From a virus, in the IMG/VR virus record IMGVR_UViG_3300050821_008308, positions 1 to 41,394 of that record: DNA of 41,394 nucleotides; one strand, written 5' to 3'. Position numbers and translations under genes: made by a program. Below, one piece after another: positions 33,120-40,263 of the stretch (the stretch's first letter is position 1; the number at the start of each line of letters is the position of its first letter). The notes below the pieces were generated by a model that was not told the DNA's origin, searched no databases, and saw only the letters and a program-made list of their open reading frames with translations.

Positions 33120-33354
33120 TGATTCGTCCTCGCGGCGGCTGTCTCTAAACCGTCAAATATTTCATTGAGTTCTTTTTTGTTGATACCTAACGCCTCACAC
33201 GCATCGAACTGTGAGTGGTCATATTCTGGTGGACATCCATGCGGGGCTGATTGTAAGCCTTTAATTGTTTTTCCCTCCAGCTCAACGGTAAAAGGAACAT
33301 CGCAAACTAATACTTTTCCGCACCTTACACATCTATCACTCATTGATTCGTCCT
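33115..33354 (-). repeat. 16-nt repeat at gene ends (reads RTNQ-stop)
   Basis: CTCATTGATTCGTCCT occurs at 33115-33130 and 33339-33354. On the minus strand both copies read the last codons RTNQ, a stop, and the next gene's ATG, with AGGA of the RBS. The duplication implies copy events that reuse gene borders. Confidence 0.75.
33116..33343 (-). CDS. Small Cys-containing protein (75 aa)
   Basis: The product begins MSDRCVRCGKVLVCD, an N-terminal zinc-ribbon-like CxxC, then a HGCPPEYDHSQFDACEAL segment with more Cys/His. It ends AAARTNQ, the same RTNQ-stop DNA found at the end of the minicistron just upstream. Two zinc sites are possible. Confidence 0.65.
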   Translation of the reverse strand: MSDRCVRCGKVLVCDVPFTVELEGKTIKGLQSAPHGCPPEYDHSQFDACEALGINKKELNEIFDGLETAAARTNQ

Positions 33355-33384
33355 TTCATACCTACGGATGGGGAGGGGGTTCAT
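33340..33384 (-). CDS. 14-codon minicistron MNPLPIRRYERTNQ
   Basis: ATG 33384 overlaps the stop of the upstream gene (ATGA) and its TGA overlaps ATG 33343. The last codons duplicate the C-terminus of the gene downstream of it. It could be a remnant of a deleted gene that has kept only its start and its end. Confidence 0.45.
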   Translation of the reverse strand: MNPLPIRRYERTNQ

Positions 33385-33563
33385 TTGGTGCCTCGGTAAT
33401 ACCAGCGCCAGAAAAAACTAAACCAGCCCTCGAGTCGGTTCCATTTTTTCCAGTCAACTTTAATTCGCTCAATATCTATCTCCTCAGAAATTTGGACTCG
33501 CGCAGGCGGTAGTTCAATATGAACTGGGCCGTAGTCTATTTTCGTTCTTAACCAGTCGCTCAC
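33381..33563 (-). CDS. Hypothetical protein (60 aa)
   Basis: ATG 33563 overlaps the upstream stop. The product is beta-prone with many aromatic residues at the C-terminus (WFSFFWRWYYRGTK), perhaps a membrane-interface segment. No family recognised. Confidence 0.55.
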   Translation of the reverse strand: MSDWLRTKIDYGPVHIELPPARVQISEEIDIERIKVDWKKWNRLEGWFSFFWRWYYRGTK

Positions 33564-33829
33564 TCATGCCTCTTTCTAAAGTCGGTAACAAGTTGAAGTC
33601 CAAGCGCGTGATCTTGTGGGTGATCAACCTCGTCAACATTCCCTTTTATCCAATCAGCAAGCCTCGCCTCTGATTCGAGGGCCTGCTCAAGGGCGGTGAT
33701 GATTTCTAAAACCTGGCAATCACACAATGTTCTCTCGTGGCTTGTAATTACGGATTCAGCGTTCGGCCTAGGAACTAGACACACAAGTCCTTTACGCATC
33801 TCCGCGAGCTTCGAGTGGATTTTTGTCAT
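33560..33829 (-). CDS. Hypothetical protein (89 aa)
   Basis: ATG 33829 overlaps the previous stop (ATGA). The product is helical with two cysteines (LCDCQ) and resembles many small phage proteins of unknown function. It ends DFRKRHE. Confidence 0.55.
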   Translation of the reverse strand: MTKIHSKLAEMRKGLVCLVPRPNAESVITSHERTLCDCQVLEIITALEQALESEARLADWIKGNVDEVDHPQDHALGLQLVTDFRKRHE

Positions 33830-34044
33830 CGCACTTGCTCCGGCTTAACGAAAATGAATCGTTTTACTTCATAACAACTTGGATACAAATTCGCCGTTTG
33901 GTTCCAAGGGGGCACTTGATCTATTGAAACTTTTTTCCGCATGATTAGTGGCTTGGCTTCATCGAAGGACCAGCATTGTTTTGAGCCACCGCCGCCGTGA
34001 TTATAAAAATCCTGTTCGCATCCTTCACAGTCTTTCTTTTTCAT
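33826..34044 (-). CDS. Small Cys-rich protein (72 aa)
   Basis: The product begins MKKKDCEGCEQDFYNHGGGG with a CxxC and a later Cys pair, probably a zinc site. GGGAG precedes ATG 34044. No family recognised. Confidence 0.6.
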   Translation of the reverse strand: MKKKDCEGCEQDFYNHGGGGSKQCWSFDEAKPLIMRKKVSIDQVPPWNQTANLYPSCYEVKRFIFVKPEQVR

Positions 34045-34045
34045 C

Positions 34046-34282
34046 TCACTCTCCCTCTGAATCTAGTTTTTTGATTTCTTTTAAAAGAAAGTCGCATACT
34101 TGCCCAGCCTCTAGTTTAAAATTCGGTTCGTTCCCAATCTCTACTTTCTCTTTAAAAACTATCTCCGCATCCATTTTTCCACGAGCCGCGAAGCCTGCGA
34201 GGAAGGCTGTCTCGTGAGATTTATAAGAATCACGCGGAACTATCGACCGCGCATACTCTTCTGCTAGTTGAGATTTACTCAT
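34046..34282 (-). CDS. Hypothetical helical protein (78 aa)
   Basis: AAAGGAAAATAA precedes ATG 34282. The product is charged and mainly helical (SQLAEEYARSIVPRDSY, CDFLLKEIKKLDSEGE). It lies one base from the next gene. Function unknown. Confidence 0.6.
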   Translation of the reverse strand: MSKSQLAEEYARSIVPRDSYKSHETAFLAGFAARGKMDAEIVFKEKVEIGNEPNFKLEAGQVCDFLLKEIKKLDSEGE

Positions 34283-34293
34283 TTATTTTCCTT

Positions 34294-34368
34294 TCAAACT
34301 CTGGACGGGTGGTGTACGAGACACTTGAAAACAAGTACACCTGGCTTAATTGCCCCCGCCCAAATCAT
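34294..34368 (-). CDS. 24-codon ORF after the oxygenase
   Basis: ATG 34368 overlaps the oxygenase stop (ATGA), and the frame runs to TGA 34296-34294. The peptide MIWAGAIKPGVLVFKCLVHH then PSRV has Cys and two His. An inverted repeat lies within it: GGTGTAC (34311-34317) and GTACACC (34335-34341). It may be a minicistron, or the sequence may be only a regulatory hairpin. Confidence 0.35.
   Translation of the reverse strand: MIWAGAIKPGVLVFKCLVHHPSRV
34311..34341. repeat. Inverted repeat downstream of the oxygenase gene
   Basis: GGTGTAC and GTACACC form a 7-bp arm with a 17-nt spacer; inside, ACTTG TTTT CAAGT on the minus strand makes an alternative hairpin. No U-tract follows on the minus strand. 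It could modulate transcription between the oxygenase and the next genes. Confidence 0.5.
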
Positions 34369-35102
34369 AAATTACTTCCAAGTCTTCCAAGATTGCGCTT
34401 CCTTCTAAGGATTTCGGTAGTTTCGTCAGTCACCTCACCAGGCTTTTTAAGAAACTGAGTCGATAGGTGTTCCTTCTGAAGATCCTCTAGGGTTGGCGCT
34501 GTGTAGTAGTAAAGCGCCAAGCTCATTCGATTAGTCTCTTTACAGTTCCAAGGAGTACCGAGACCGTGAGGCGCATCTGGCGTTTCAAATATCACCATAC
34601 GATTCATTATCGGAGCAATTGAAAAGACTGCCTTAGACATATCCTTCTCCCAAAGCTCCAAAGCGCCGCCCTTGTCGTGAGTGTAGTCCTTGTTGAGATA
34701 CAGAAGGACGTTGAGTCTACGAATGAGTCCCAGCTTTTCGTGCTTAGTGAAATCGCGGTGTATTGAAAGTTTACCGCCGTAAGTGTGAATATGAATTCCC
34801 CCGCCACGAAGTGTGTGATCTCCGATTAAACCATTAATACCAGTCAGTTGTTCAAGCATTCCAATAAATTTACCGCCAAGACTCTCTAGAAAAAAGTATT
34901 GTATTGTTGGGGCGAAAAGCTCCCATTTATCAGTGGCCAGTTTCCCCTCAAAGGCATTTTCGTAACTGTAAAATTTAGAAAAATCCTTAATATCATTAAG
35001 GTATATTTGGAATAATTCTGCTCGTTCCTTCATAATAGAATTATCAATGATCCACCATCGAAAGGGGGCTGAGCCGTATTTAGCCTTGGTAATATCAATC
35101 AT
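34365..35102 (-). CDS. 2OG-Fe(II) oxygenase (prolyl-4-hydroxylase-like)
   Basis: From ATG 35102 (strong AGAGGAGGG upstream) the protein is 245 residues. It carries the facial triad HRD (H115, D117) and PHG (H179) with the 2OG-binding Arg in NRMSLALYYYT (R192), a double-stranded beta-helix layout of the 2OG-FeII_Oxy_3 kind. A longer frame to 35189 exists, but that stretch encodes a separate Cys-rich gene in another frame. It could hydroxylate a sugar, protein residue or DNA base. TET/JBP membership is not supported by the motif spacing. It lies in the recombination/microprotein unit. Confidence 0.85.
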   Translation of the reverse strand: MIDITKAKYGSAPFRWWIIDNSIMKERAELFQIYLNDIKDFSKFYSYENAFEGKLATDKWELFAPTIQYFFLESLGGKFIGMLEQLTGINGLIGDHTLRGGGIHIHTYGGKLSIHRDFTKHEKLGLIRRLNVLLYLNKDYTHDKGGALELWEKDMSKAVFSIAPIMNRMVIFETPDAPHGLGTPWNCKETNRMSLALYYYTAPTLEDLQKEHLSTQFLKKPGEVTDETTEILRRKRNLGRLGSNL

Positions 35103-35269
35103 TATGCCCTCCTCTGCTTCCAGTGAACATACTTTGGCGCCCTTATTTTTTTCTGCCAAGCCGTCTGAGCCCTCTGTCTTAGTCTCCATGTTTTGCAGGT
35201 CGTGGTATCGCTAAAGCCAGGACATTTCAGAGGATCGGAGCAGATACATTTTAAACCGAGGGTTTTCAA
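35102..35269 (-). CDS. Cys-rich microprotein (55 aa), TTG start
   Basis: TTG 35269 overlaps the upstream TGA (TTGA) with GGGAG upstream. The TAA shares its last A with the oxygenase ATG (TAATG). The product (MKTLGLKCICSDPLKCPGFS...) has C-x-C, then two more Cys, and a basic C-terminus. The tight overlaps support a real gene. Likely zinc-binding. Confidence 0.65.
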   Translation of the reverse strand: MKTLGLKCICSDPLKCPGFSDTTTCKTWRLRQRAQTAWQKKIRAPKYVHWKQRRA

Positions 35270-35532
35270 GGATTAAACTCCCATGAGTTTGGCTCTTTTA
35301 TATTATTTGAATTATCTCTTAAGTAGAGGGCCGCAGAATATTGCAATTTAATGTTGTGGCCCCAACCCGCATGATTGTCGATTATATGCTGAGGCACTAA
35401 ACCAACCGACAGATCAGTTAATTTATCGTGAGCACATCGCAAATGTGATTTTAGTTTATCAGAATAATCCTTGTACTCTCTGGCTTTATTTTCCCAATGC
35501 TTAATCAATTGTTTTTCAGTTTTAGTCTTCAT
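35266..35532 (-). CDS. Hypothetical protein (88 aa)
   Basis: ATG 35532 lies inside the end of the preceding 39-residue gene, with AAGGAAGTGGAG upstream. The product is helical at the N-terminus (KQLIKHWENKAREYKDYSDK) with a beta-prone end. No family recognised. The TGA overlaps TTG 35269. Confidence 0.55.
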   Translation of the reverse strand: MKTKTEKQLIKHWENKAREYKDYSDKLKSHLRCAHDKLTDLSVGLVPQHIIDNHAGWGHNIKLQYSAALYLRDNSNNIKEPNSWEFNP

Positions 35533-35641
35533 CGTCCCACTCCACTTCCTTTTCTAACATCTCTTCGATCTCCTCTTCACACGTATAACAAATAGGTCCT
35601 AACCCCTCACATAGTTGCAAACAAGAATCACAGACTGTCAT
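35522..35641 (-). CDS. 39-residue zinc-ribbon peptide
   Basis: ATG 35641 has GGGGGAAAA upstream. The product MTVCDSCLQLCEGLGPICYT then CEEEIEEM has CxxC, a third Cys and CYTC, enough for a tiny zinc ribbon, followed by an acidic tail. It overlaps genes on both sides. Confidence 0.65.
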   Translation of the reverse strand: MTVCDSCLQLCEGLGPICYTCEEEIEEMLEKEVEWDDED

Positions 35642-35891
35642 TTTTCCCCCTTCTTAGTTTCCAAATCCCGAAAGTATTCACGAATACCCATCCTTTCGCT
35701 TCCAGAATGGGCAGGAGACGCGGAAACCGATCGGTGAATAGTTTCCATCCAATTTGGCCCTGCATCGTGTGGCAGGCCCTACAGAGCGTCGTCCACTCGT
35801 GCTCCTCCCAGCCAGCTCCGCTACCTCTTGTCTTAAAATGAGCACGATCAAGCCCCTTGTGCTTCTGGCACGCTTGGCACTGTCCCGTCAT
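35628..35891 (-). CDS. HNH nuclease (phage recombination type)
   Basis: ATG 35891 with GAGGAG upstream gives an 87-residue protein: CQACQK, DRAHFKTRGSG and LCRACHTMQGQIGW, the CxxC/H-N-H pattern of small phage HNH enzymes. It lies in the end of recT (43-nt overlap), so it likely belongs to the recombination module, cutting branched or nicked DNA. TTG 35897 is a less likely start. Confidence 0.8.
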   Translation of the reverse strand: MTGQCQACQKHKGLDRAHFKTRGSGAGWEEHEWTTLCRACHTMQGQIGWKLFTDRFPRLLPILEAKGWVFVNTFGIWKLRRGKNDSL

Positions 35892-36651
35892 TTCCAAACT
35901 CCTCGTTCATTTCGTCGGCAATTGATTTCCCAGGTGTCACATCCCTAGACCCGTCTAAATCTGGGGCAGTATGGAAATCGTATTCCGCAATTGGGACACC
36001 CACGATAGCATCGGGGAATTCAAATTTAACCGCAAGATTCATAGCCTTACGCATGAGCATTACTTTCGTGTGTTTCATCCAAGGGGAGTCTTCGTTAGGA
36101 ATCTGTTTCCCCGTCTTCTGATTATTTACGTATTCGGCTTTCATGGCCGGATAAAAGCCTCCAGCGGTAGCCTCGTCGATGGTGTAGGTGAATTCGTTTT
36201 CAGGCCGACCCTTTCGTTTAATCTTACAAACCCCCGCGAACGGTTTCATGTGTAAATTTTTATTGGCAGTGCAAATTTCTTTGTAGTCAGAATCCAAAAT
36301 TGAGACACGCTTCATTTCAATTTGTCCGGTCTGCTCCGCTATTGCCCCAGGAAGCTCACCGAAAATTGAAAGTGTTCCTTTGATATCGGCAATATTATTA
36401 ATCGCAAGCTGCCATTTTTTACCCATTAAAGAGGTTGCTAGGTTGGCGGCCGCAATTTTAGCGGGAAAGGTTTTAAACCTAGTTGGAAATCCTCCACCCT
36501 CTGCTATCGCTGTAATTACTGATTTAAACTCCTGATGGTTTATCGGCGCAAGGGCCATATTTTCATCGAGGGCTATCGACTTTGGTTTTTCAACCACCTT
36601 AAGCTCAGCTTTAGGGGTCTCGGTTTCCTTGATCGGCTCTGTCGTTTCCAT
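35848..36651 (-). CDS. recT: RecT-like single-strand annealing protein
   Basis: The 267-residue product matches RecT/Redbeta-type annealers: a central region with TLSIFGELPGAIAEQTG, FTYTIDEATAGGF and SPWMKHTKVMLMRKAMNLAV, the usual conserved helix. AAAGGA precedes ATG 36651. With the exonuclease upstream it forms a recE/recT-like recombination pair that processes phage ends. An HNH homing gene sits between the two. Confidence 0.85.
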   Translation of the reverse strand: METTEPIKETETPKAELKVVEKPKSIALDENMALAPINHQEFKSVITAIAEGGGFPTRFKTFPAKIAAANLATSLMGKKWQLAINNIADIKGTLSIFGELPGAIAEQTGQIEMKRVSILDSDYKEICTANKNLHMKPFAGVCKIKRKGRPENEFTYTIDEATAGGFYPAMKAEYVNNQKTGKQIPNEDSPWMKHTKVMLMRKAMNLAVKFEFPDAIVGVPIAEYDFHTAPDLDGSRDVTPGKSIADEMNEEFGNDGTVPSVPEAQGA

Positions 36652-36709
36652 TTTTTGTTCCTTTCAAAAATAGTTTATAACTCGAATCATTAAAAAAATA
36701 AATACTTAA

Positions 36710-37213
36710 TTAAGGAAAGTTTAACTTAGCAAATTCTCCCCAATACTCTATTGCGGCCAAATCATATGCTTGCGCCGCCGATATTGCCTCACTATATCGT
36801 CCTAAACATTTGGTCTTTCCATGCTGTTGTATTTTAGCTCTATACTTTTTATTAACTCTATCGAAACTCACCCCCTTAAATCCAGTGGTATTGTTTTTAC
36901 ACATCTTTTTGTTCATCATTTGCTGATGCTTCGTAGCCTCTCTAAGATTGGCCCATGAATTATCCATACGATTATTATTTATGTGATCTATTGTTTCTAA
37001 TGGCCACTTGCCAGTCATATAAAGCCAAGCCAGTCTATGGGCAGGGTAATGACGATTTTTAAGGCTTATCTCAAGATACCCGTTTGAATTTACATATCCT
37101 GGTTTTAATTTTCTCCCTGGTCCCGATTTTAACCATAAAAATATCCCTGTACTTGGATAATATTTTAATACGGATTTAACAAATTCTAGGGTAACTAGTT
37201 TTTTATAAATCAT
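36710..37213 (-). CDS. HNH-AP2 homing endonuclease
   Basis: The 167-residue product has YPAHRLAWLYMTGKWP, IDHINNNRMDNSWANLREAT (HNH_3 pattern) and a C-terminal AP2-like DNA-binding domain (NTTGFKGVSFDRVNKKYRA, AAQAYDLAAIEYWGEFAKLN). It is AT-rich and inserted between the exonuclease and recT. It probably cuts phages lacking it to spread. Start ATG 37213 overlaps the exonuclease stop. Confidence 0.85.
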   Translation of the reverse strand: MIYKKLVTLEFVKSVLKYYPSTGIFLWLKSGPGRKLKPGYVNSNGYLEISLKNRHYPAHRLAWLYMTGKWPLETIDHINNNRMDNSWANLREATKHQQMMNKKMCKNNTTGFKGVSFDRVNKKYRAKIQQHGKTKCLGRYSEAISAAQAYDLAAIEYWGEFAKLNFP

Positions 37214-38069
37214 TTATTTCCACCGGAAGAGAGGGATACTCTGGAGGTGAAAGGCCAACAATTTCGTCCGGATAGCCTGGATAGATTCCAGTTTTTAAAC
37301 ATTCAGCATATATACCCATAAGATGACTTCTCCATTGTTCTCCAATGGCTAGGCAGCCCATATCGAGATTGTAAGGGATTATTCCGTATGACCCAAAGTT
37401 CTCCACCGCCAGAAGTGTGATGTTATCTGTTTTGGAAATCTTAGCCAGTTTCAGGCAATGAACGTAATGGGCAGCCCCTAGGATATAAAACCTCTTACCC
37501 CATTTATCGGAAAATATTTCCTGTGGAAAATCTCTGGCGAATTGCCGGGTACTTTTGATGTCCACACAATAACCAGAAGCAGAAATAAAATCAGGACGGC
37601 ATTGTAGAAGTATTCCCGTTTCTTTATCTTCAACGAACAGAGATGACTCTCTGATAGAGCCCTTTAGCATATTCGTTAACAGACGGCTATTTTTAACCGA
37701 CTTCGCTACCCCGATTAAAACAGCCAGCTCATCTTGAGTTACAACAACTGCATCCTTTGCTAGAGATGCGTACCAATCTTTTTTGGCTTGTTTAGCTTCT
37801 CCAGATTGCGTACTGTCACGACCGTCCTTAGTTTTCCCAGTGAAAACAGGCTGTACAATGTACGTGTCCATAAACTTTTCACCGTTCTCAAACAGTGAGT
37901 GAATCAATCTACCAAGATGTTTGGCCGGGGTATCCTCATCCGGTTCATTTTTAGATTCTTTAAAATACTTCGGGCTTATTTTCAGCTTGCCCAAAGAGCT
38001 GGCCCTGAACCCCGGCTCTGCCGCGTACTGTTGATAATCCAAACCAATAATTAATTTCCCTAATTCCAT
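37203..38069 (-). CDS. Exonuclease VIII/RecE-like nuclease
   Basis: The 288-residue protein has GRLIHSLFE in the N-terminal part, CRPDF (D160) and CVDIKSTRQF (D170, K172), the PDDEXK pattern of the RecE/DUF3799 exonuclease group. Together with RecT it would resect double-strand ends to give 3' overhangs. The C-terminus is changed by the homing gene overlap and may be truncated. It is upstream of recT in the operon. Confidence 0.8.
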   Translation of the reverse strand: MELGKLIIGLDYQQYAAEPGFRASSLGKLKISPKYFKESKNEPDEDTPAKHLGRLIHSLFENGEKFMDTYIVQPVFTGKTKDGRDSTQSGEAKQAKKDWYASLAKDAVVVTQDELAVLIGVAKSVKNSRLLTNMLKGSIRESSLFVEDKETGILLQCRPDFISASGYCVDIKSTRQFARDFPQEIFSDKWGKRFYILGAAHYVHCLKLAKISKTDNITLLAVENFGSYGIIPYNLDMGCLAIGEQWRSHLMGIYAECLKTGIYPGYPDEIVGLSPPEYPSLPVEINDL

Positions 38070-38078
38070 TTCAACTCC

Positions 38079-38546
38079 CTAGTGTAAATCACATTCTATA
38101 AGTGGTTCATTTGCGTTCAAAAAATAAACTCCCTGATCCAAACATTTTTTGCATTTAATATCCGGTCTAGCGGCCACCATTGCTCTTATGGTCATTTGAA
38201 AATTGGTATAATCCTCGTCACTCAAGTTATCATCTAATTTTCTACGAGCGTAAGTTCTCATCATTGAAATATCTTTAGGGGAGAAAATTGATCCGTCCAT
38301 CGGATGCATATCCTCAATACGAGTAGCCATTTTTTCATTCCTTCGAAATCTTGAAACAATTTCGTGAAACCATTCTATTTTTGGTGGCTTATCGGACCAC
38401 ATAACTTTATCAATGCACTTAGAAAAATACGTCTTAGACAAATCCATTACGATATTGGCCAATACTTTGGTTTTTGTTTTCGTATAAAACCCTTTAAAAT
38501 TCTCGTTAAGCCTTCTAATCTCCGATTCAAATTCCTCTGCTGTCAT
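38079..38546 (-). CDS. Replication-associated protein with C-terminal zinc site
   Basis: ATG 38546 follows AAGGAGCGAG. The 155-residue product has a charged helical body and a terminal CKKCLDQGVYF...ECDLH segment, a possible zinc site. It overlaps the initiator gene and may be a helicase loader, as in other phages where this slot follows the initiator, but no ATPase motif is seen. Confidence 0.6.
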   Translation of the reverse strand: MTAEEFESEIRRLNENFKGFYTKTKTKVLANIVMDLSKTYFSKCIDKVMWSDKPPKIEWFHEIVSRFRRNEKMATRIEDMHPMDGSIFSPKDISMMRTYARRKLDDNLSDEDYTNFQMTIRAMVAARPDIKCKKCLDQGVYFLNANEPLIECDLH

Positions 38547-39300
38547 CTCGCTCCTTCCAAATTTCATCCCAGTCTTCACGACTTAAACCGCCTGCATTAA
38601 ACTGCTCAGATGTCCCTGTTTGAGGATCTAGCCAGTCTTCCCAGGTTGATAAGAATGTATCGAATTGTTTTATGTACTTAGGTTCGGTCCCGTCCTTTGA
38701 CAGTTTCGCTTTATAATTTGCGATAGCCATTTTGATACGATCAAAGTTATCAGGATTCTTGAGAATTGTTCTTAACCTAGAAAATCCTGCCTTCTTTCCA
38801 ATCTTTTTTGGATACAGTGAATAAAGCTCACTCGCTCGAACGTCAGTTTGAGCATATGTATTTATTTCTTTAGAGAAGAGTGGAGTAGAGAAGAGTAGAG
38901 AAGAGGCTTCGGTTTGCTTGCCAACCGCTTGCTCCCGCTTCGCCCCGCTTGCCGCTAAGTTATTAATATCACTACGTCTCGTTTTTCCAGATTTTAAACC
39001 GCCTTTACGCCCAGCCTCGACCCTTTGCAGTAACCAATCGAATTGAGACTCAGCGCCACAAACATGAACTGACCCCTCAATTATTTTGGCCAAACCGACC
39101 TCAATAATTTCACTTTTAAGTTCTTGAGCGTCCCATTCAGACTTAGGAATTCGAGACCTATCTTTTTTCCAATGTTTTTGACCCAATGACCAGGCCAATA
39201 TTAAGGAGCCGAGAGCCGCCTCTAAGGAGCCTAATTTTGCAATTAGTTTAATGAACCTACGATCCTTATAAAGATCATCTTCGATGTTTATGCGAGCCAA
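38527..39300 (-). CDS. Replication initiator (replisome organiser-like)
   Basis: TTG 39300 with GGGGG upstream gives the N-terminus MARINIEDDLYKDRRFIKLI, the usual start of phage initiators with a winged-helix domain. LILAWSLGQKHWKKDRSRIP, EVGLAKI and FDWLLQRVEAGRKGGLKSGK follow, then a linker and a C-terminal helical domain (KKIGKKAGFSRLRTILKNP). It probably binds the origin and recruits host helicase. First gene of the minus unit, next to the control region. Confidence 0.75.
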   Translation of the reverse strand: MARINIEDDLYKDRRFIKLIAKLGSLEAALGSLILAWSLGQKHWKKDRSRIPKSEWDAQELKSEIIEVGLAKIIEGSVHVCGAESQFDWLLQRVEAGRKGGLKSGKTRRSDINNLAASGAKREQAVGKQTEASSLLFSTPLFSKEINTYAQTDVRASELYSLYPKKIGKKAGFSRLRTILKNPDNFDRIKMAIANYKAKLSKDGTEPKYIKQFDTFLSTWEDWLDPQTGTSEQFNAGGLSREDWDEIWKERDDSRGI

Positions 39301-39597
39301 GTTGATACCCCCAAGTAGCAATCCGTGCTGTTTATTTTGTTTACTTTCGGGAGGTAATTAAATAGAGTGCTTTTTAAAGGCGCCTTGCTTGATTCTCCAT
39401 AGAGCAAACGTGTCTGAGATTCATTAACTGCAACCTTGAATCTCAAAAAACCCATCGGGCCCGGCACGGCCCAATGAATTTCAAATTGAAATTATTAAAC
39501 CCCCTGTAGGGTGTAAACCACAAAGTTATAACACACAGTGTTACTTACCATTATATTTTTCATTGTCCATACCTAAAAAGTCTGTTTTTAATAGACC
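39301..39597. promoter_or_regulatory. Divergent control region with stacked dyads
   Basis: No gene fits in this stretch. It holds inverted repeats: TGAGATTC/GAATCTCA (39415-39445), GGGCC/GGCCC (39457-39472), AATTTCAA-A-TTGAAATT (39477-39493) and TAACAC-ACA-GTGTTA (39529-39543). The last two have operator-like spacing. A candidate promoter for the plus unit has TTGTCC (39563-39568) and TTTAAT (39587-39592) with an 18-nt spacer, placing the start near the ParB ATG. It may also hold the replication origin. Confidence 0.6.
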
Positions 39598-40263
39598 ATG
39601 TTAATCCAAGATTTGAAGCCTAATCCCAGAAATCCCAGAAAAATCACAGAGGAAAAGCTCGAGTTCCTTCGGAAAACCCTGAAAAAATTTGGTGACTTAG
39701 GCTGTATTGTTTTTAATAAGAAAAATGAATCCCTGGTAGGAGGTACACAGCGCTCCAAGGTCTTCGATTCTCAGATCAAAGTGGTAATAGAGACCAAATA
39801 CGATAAGAAAACCAAGGTCGGGACGGTGGCTGAGGGGTATATCGTTTCAAACGGTGAGCGCCACAAATATCGTGAGGTCGAGTGGGATGAGGATACCCAT
39901 AAGGCCGCCACTATCGCAGCCAATAAAATGGCCGGTGAATTCGACCCATTGGGTTTATCGGAACTGATGAGAGAGTTAAACGAGACCGGTTTCGATCTTG
40001 ACCTGACGATGTTCAACGAAATCGAAAGGGCCAATTTCCTGGCCGATATTTTGGATCCAAATAAAGAGTGGCACGACGTAATGCCGGAGTTTAAACAAGA
40101 GGATCAATCGGCAGAACAACAGATCACGATCAATTTCAAATCCTATAAAGACGTAGTTAGATTCGGGAAACTTATAAAACAAAAGCTAACCGAAAATACT
40201 AGGAGTATTTGGTTTCCGAAAGCGCCTAAAGATGTCGAAAAAAAGAAATACAAAAACAAATAA
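39598..40263 (+). CDS. ParB-like N-terminal domain protein
   Basis: The 221-residue product begins MLIQDLKPNPRNPRKITEEK, with LVGGTQRSKVF at residues 46-56, the ParB/Srx-type nucleotide-binding layout. It has no DNA methyltransferase domain after it, unlike many phage ParB fusions. No Shine-Dalgarno precedes the ATG, so it may be leaderless. Its end overlaps the start of TAGT 2. Such ParB genes are known near base-modification genes in phages. Role unproven. Confidence 0.75.
   Translation: MLIQDLKPNPRNPRKITEEKLEFLRKTLKKFGDLGCIVFNKKNESLVGGTQRSKVFDSQIKVVIETKYDKKTKVGTVAEGYIVSNGERHKYREVEWDEDTHKAATIAANKMAGEFDPLGLSELMRELNETGFDLDLTMFNEIERANFLADILDPNKEWHDVMPEFKQEDQSAEQQITINFKSYKDVVRFGKLIKQKLTENTRSIWFPKAPKDVEKKKYKNK

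Noticed and set aside
34365-35102. 2OG oxygenase as a TET/JBP base hydroxylase
   Set aside because: The HxD...H...R layout and flanking sequence look like the prolyl-4-hydroxylase type; there is no TET-specific motif that I can see.
35103-35189. Longer N-terminus for the 2OG oxygenase from ATG 35189
   Set aside because: That stretch is poor in RBS and overlaps a separate Cys-rich gene in another frame that has TTGA and TAATG borders; ATG 35102 has a strong SD.
39415-39445. Inverted repeat TGAGATTC/GAATCTCA as a terminator
   Set aside because: No T-run follows it in either transcription direction; the A-run on the plus side is on the wrong side. It is more likely an operator or structural dyad.
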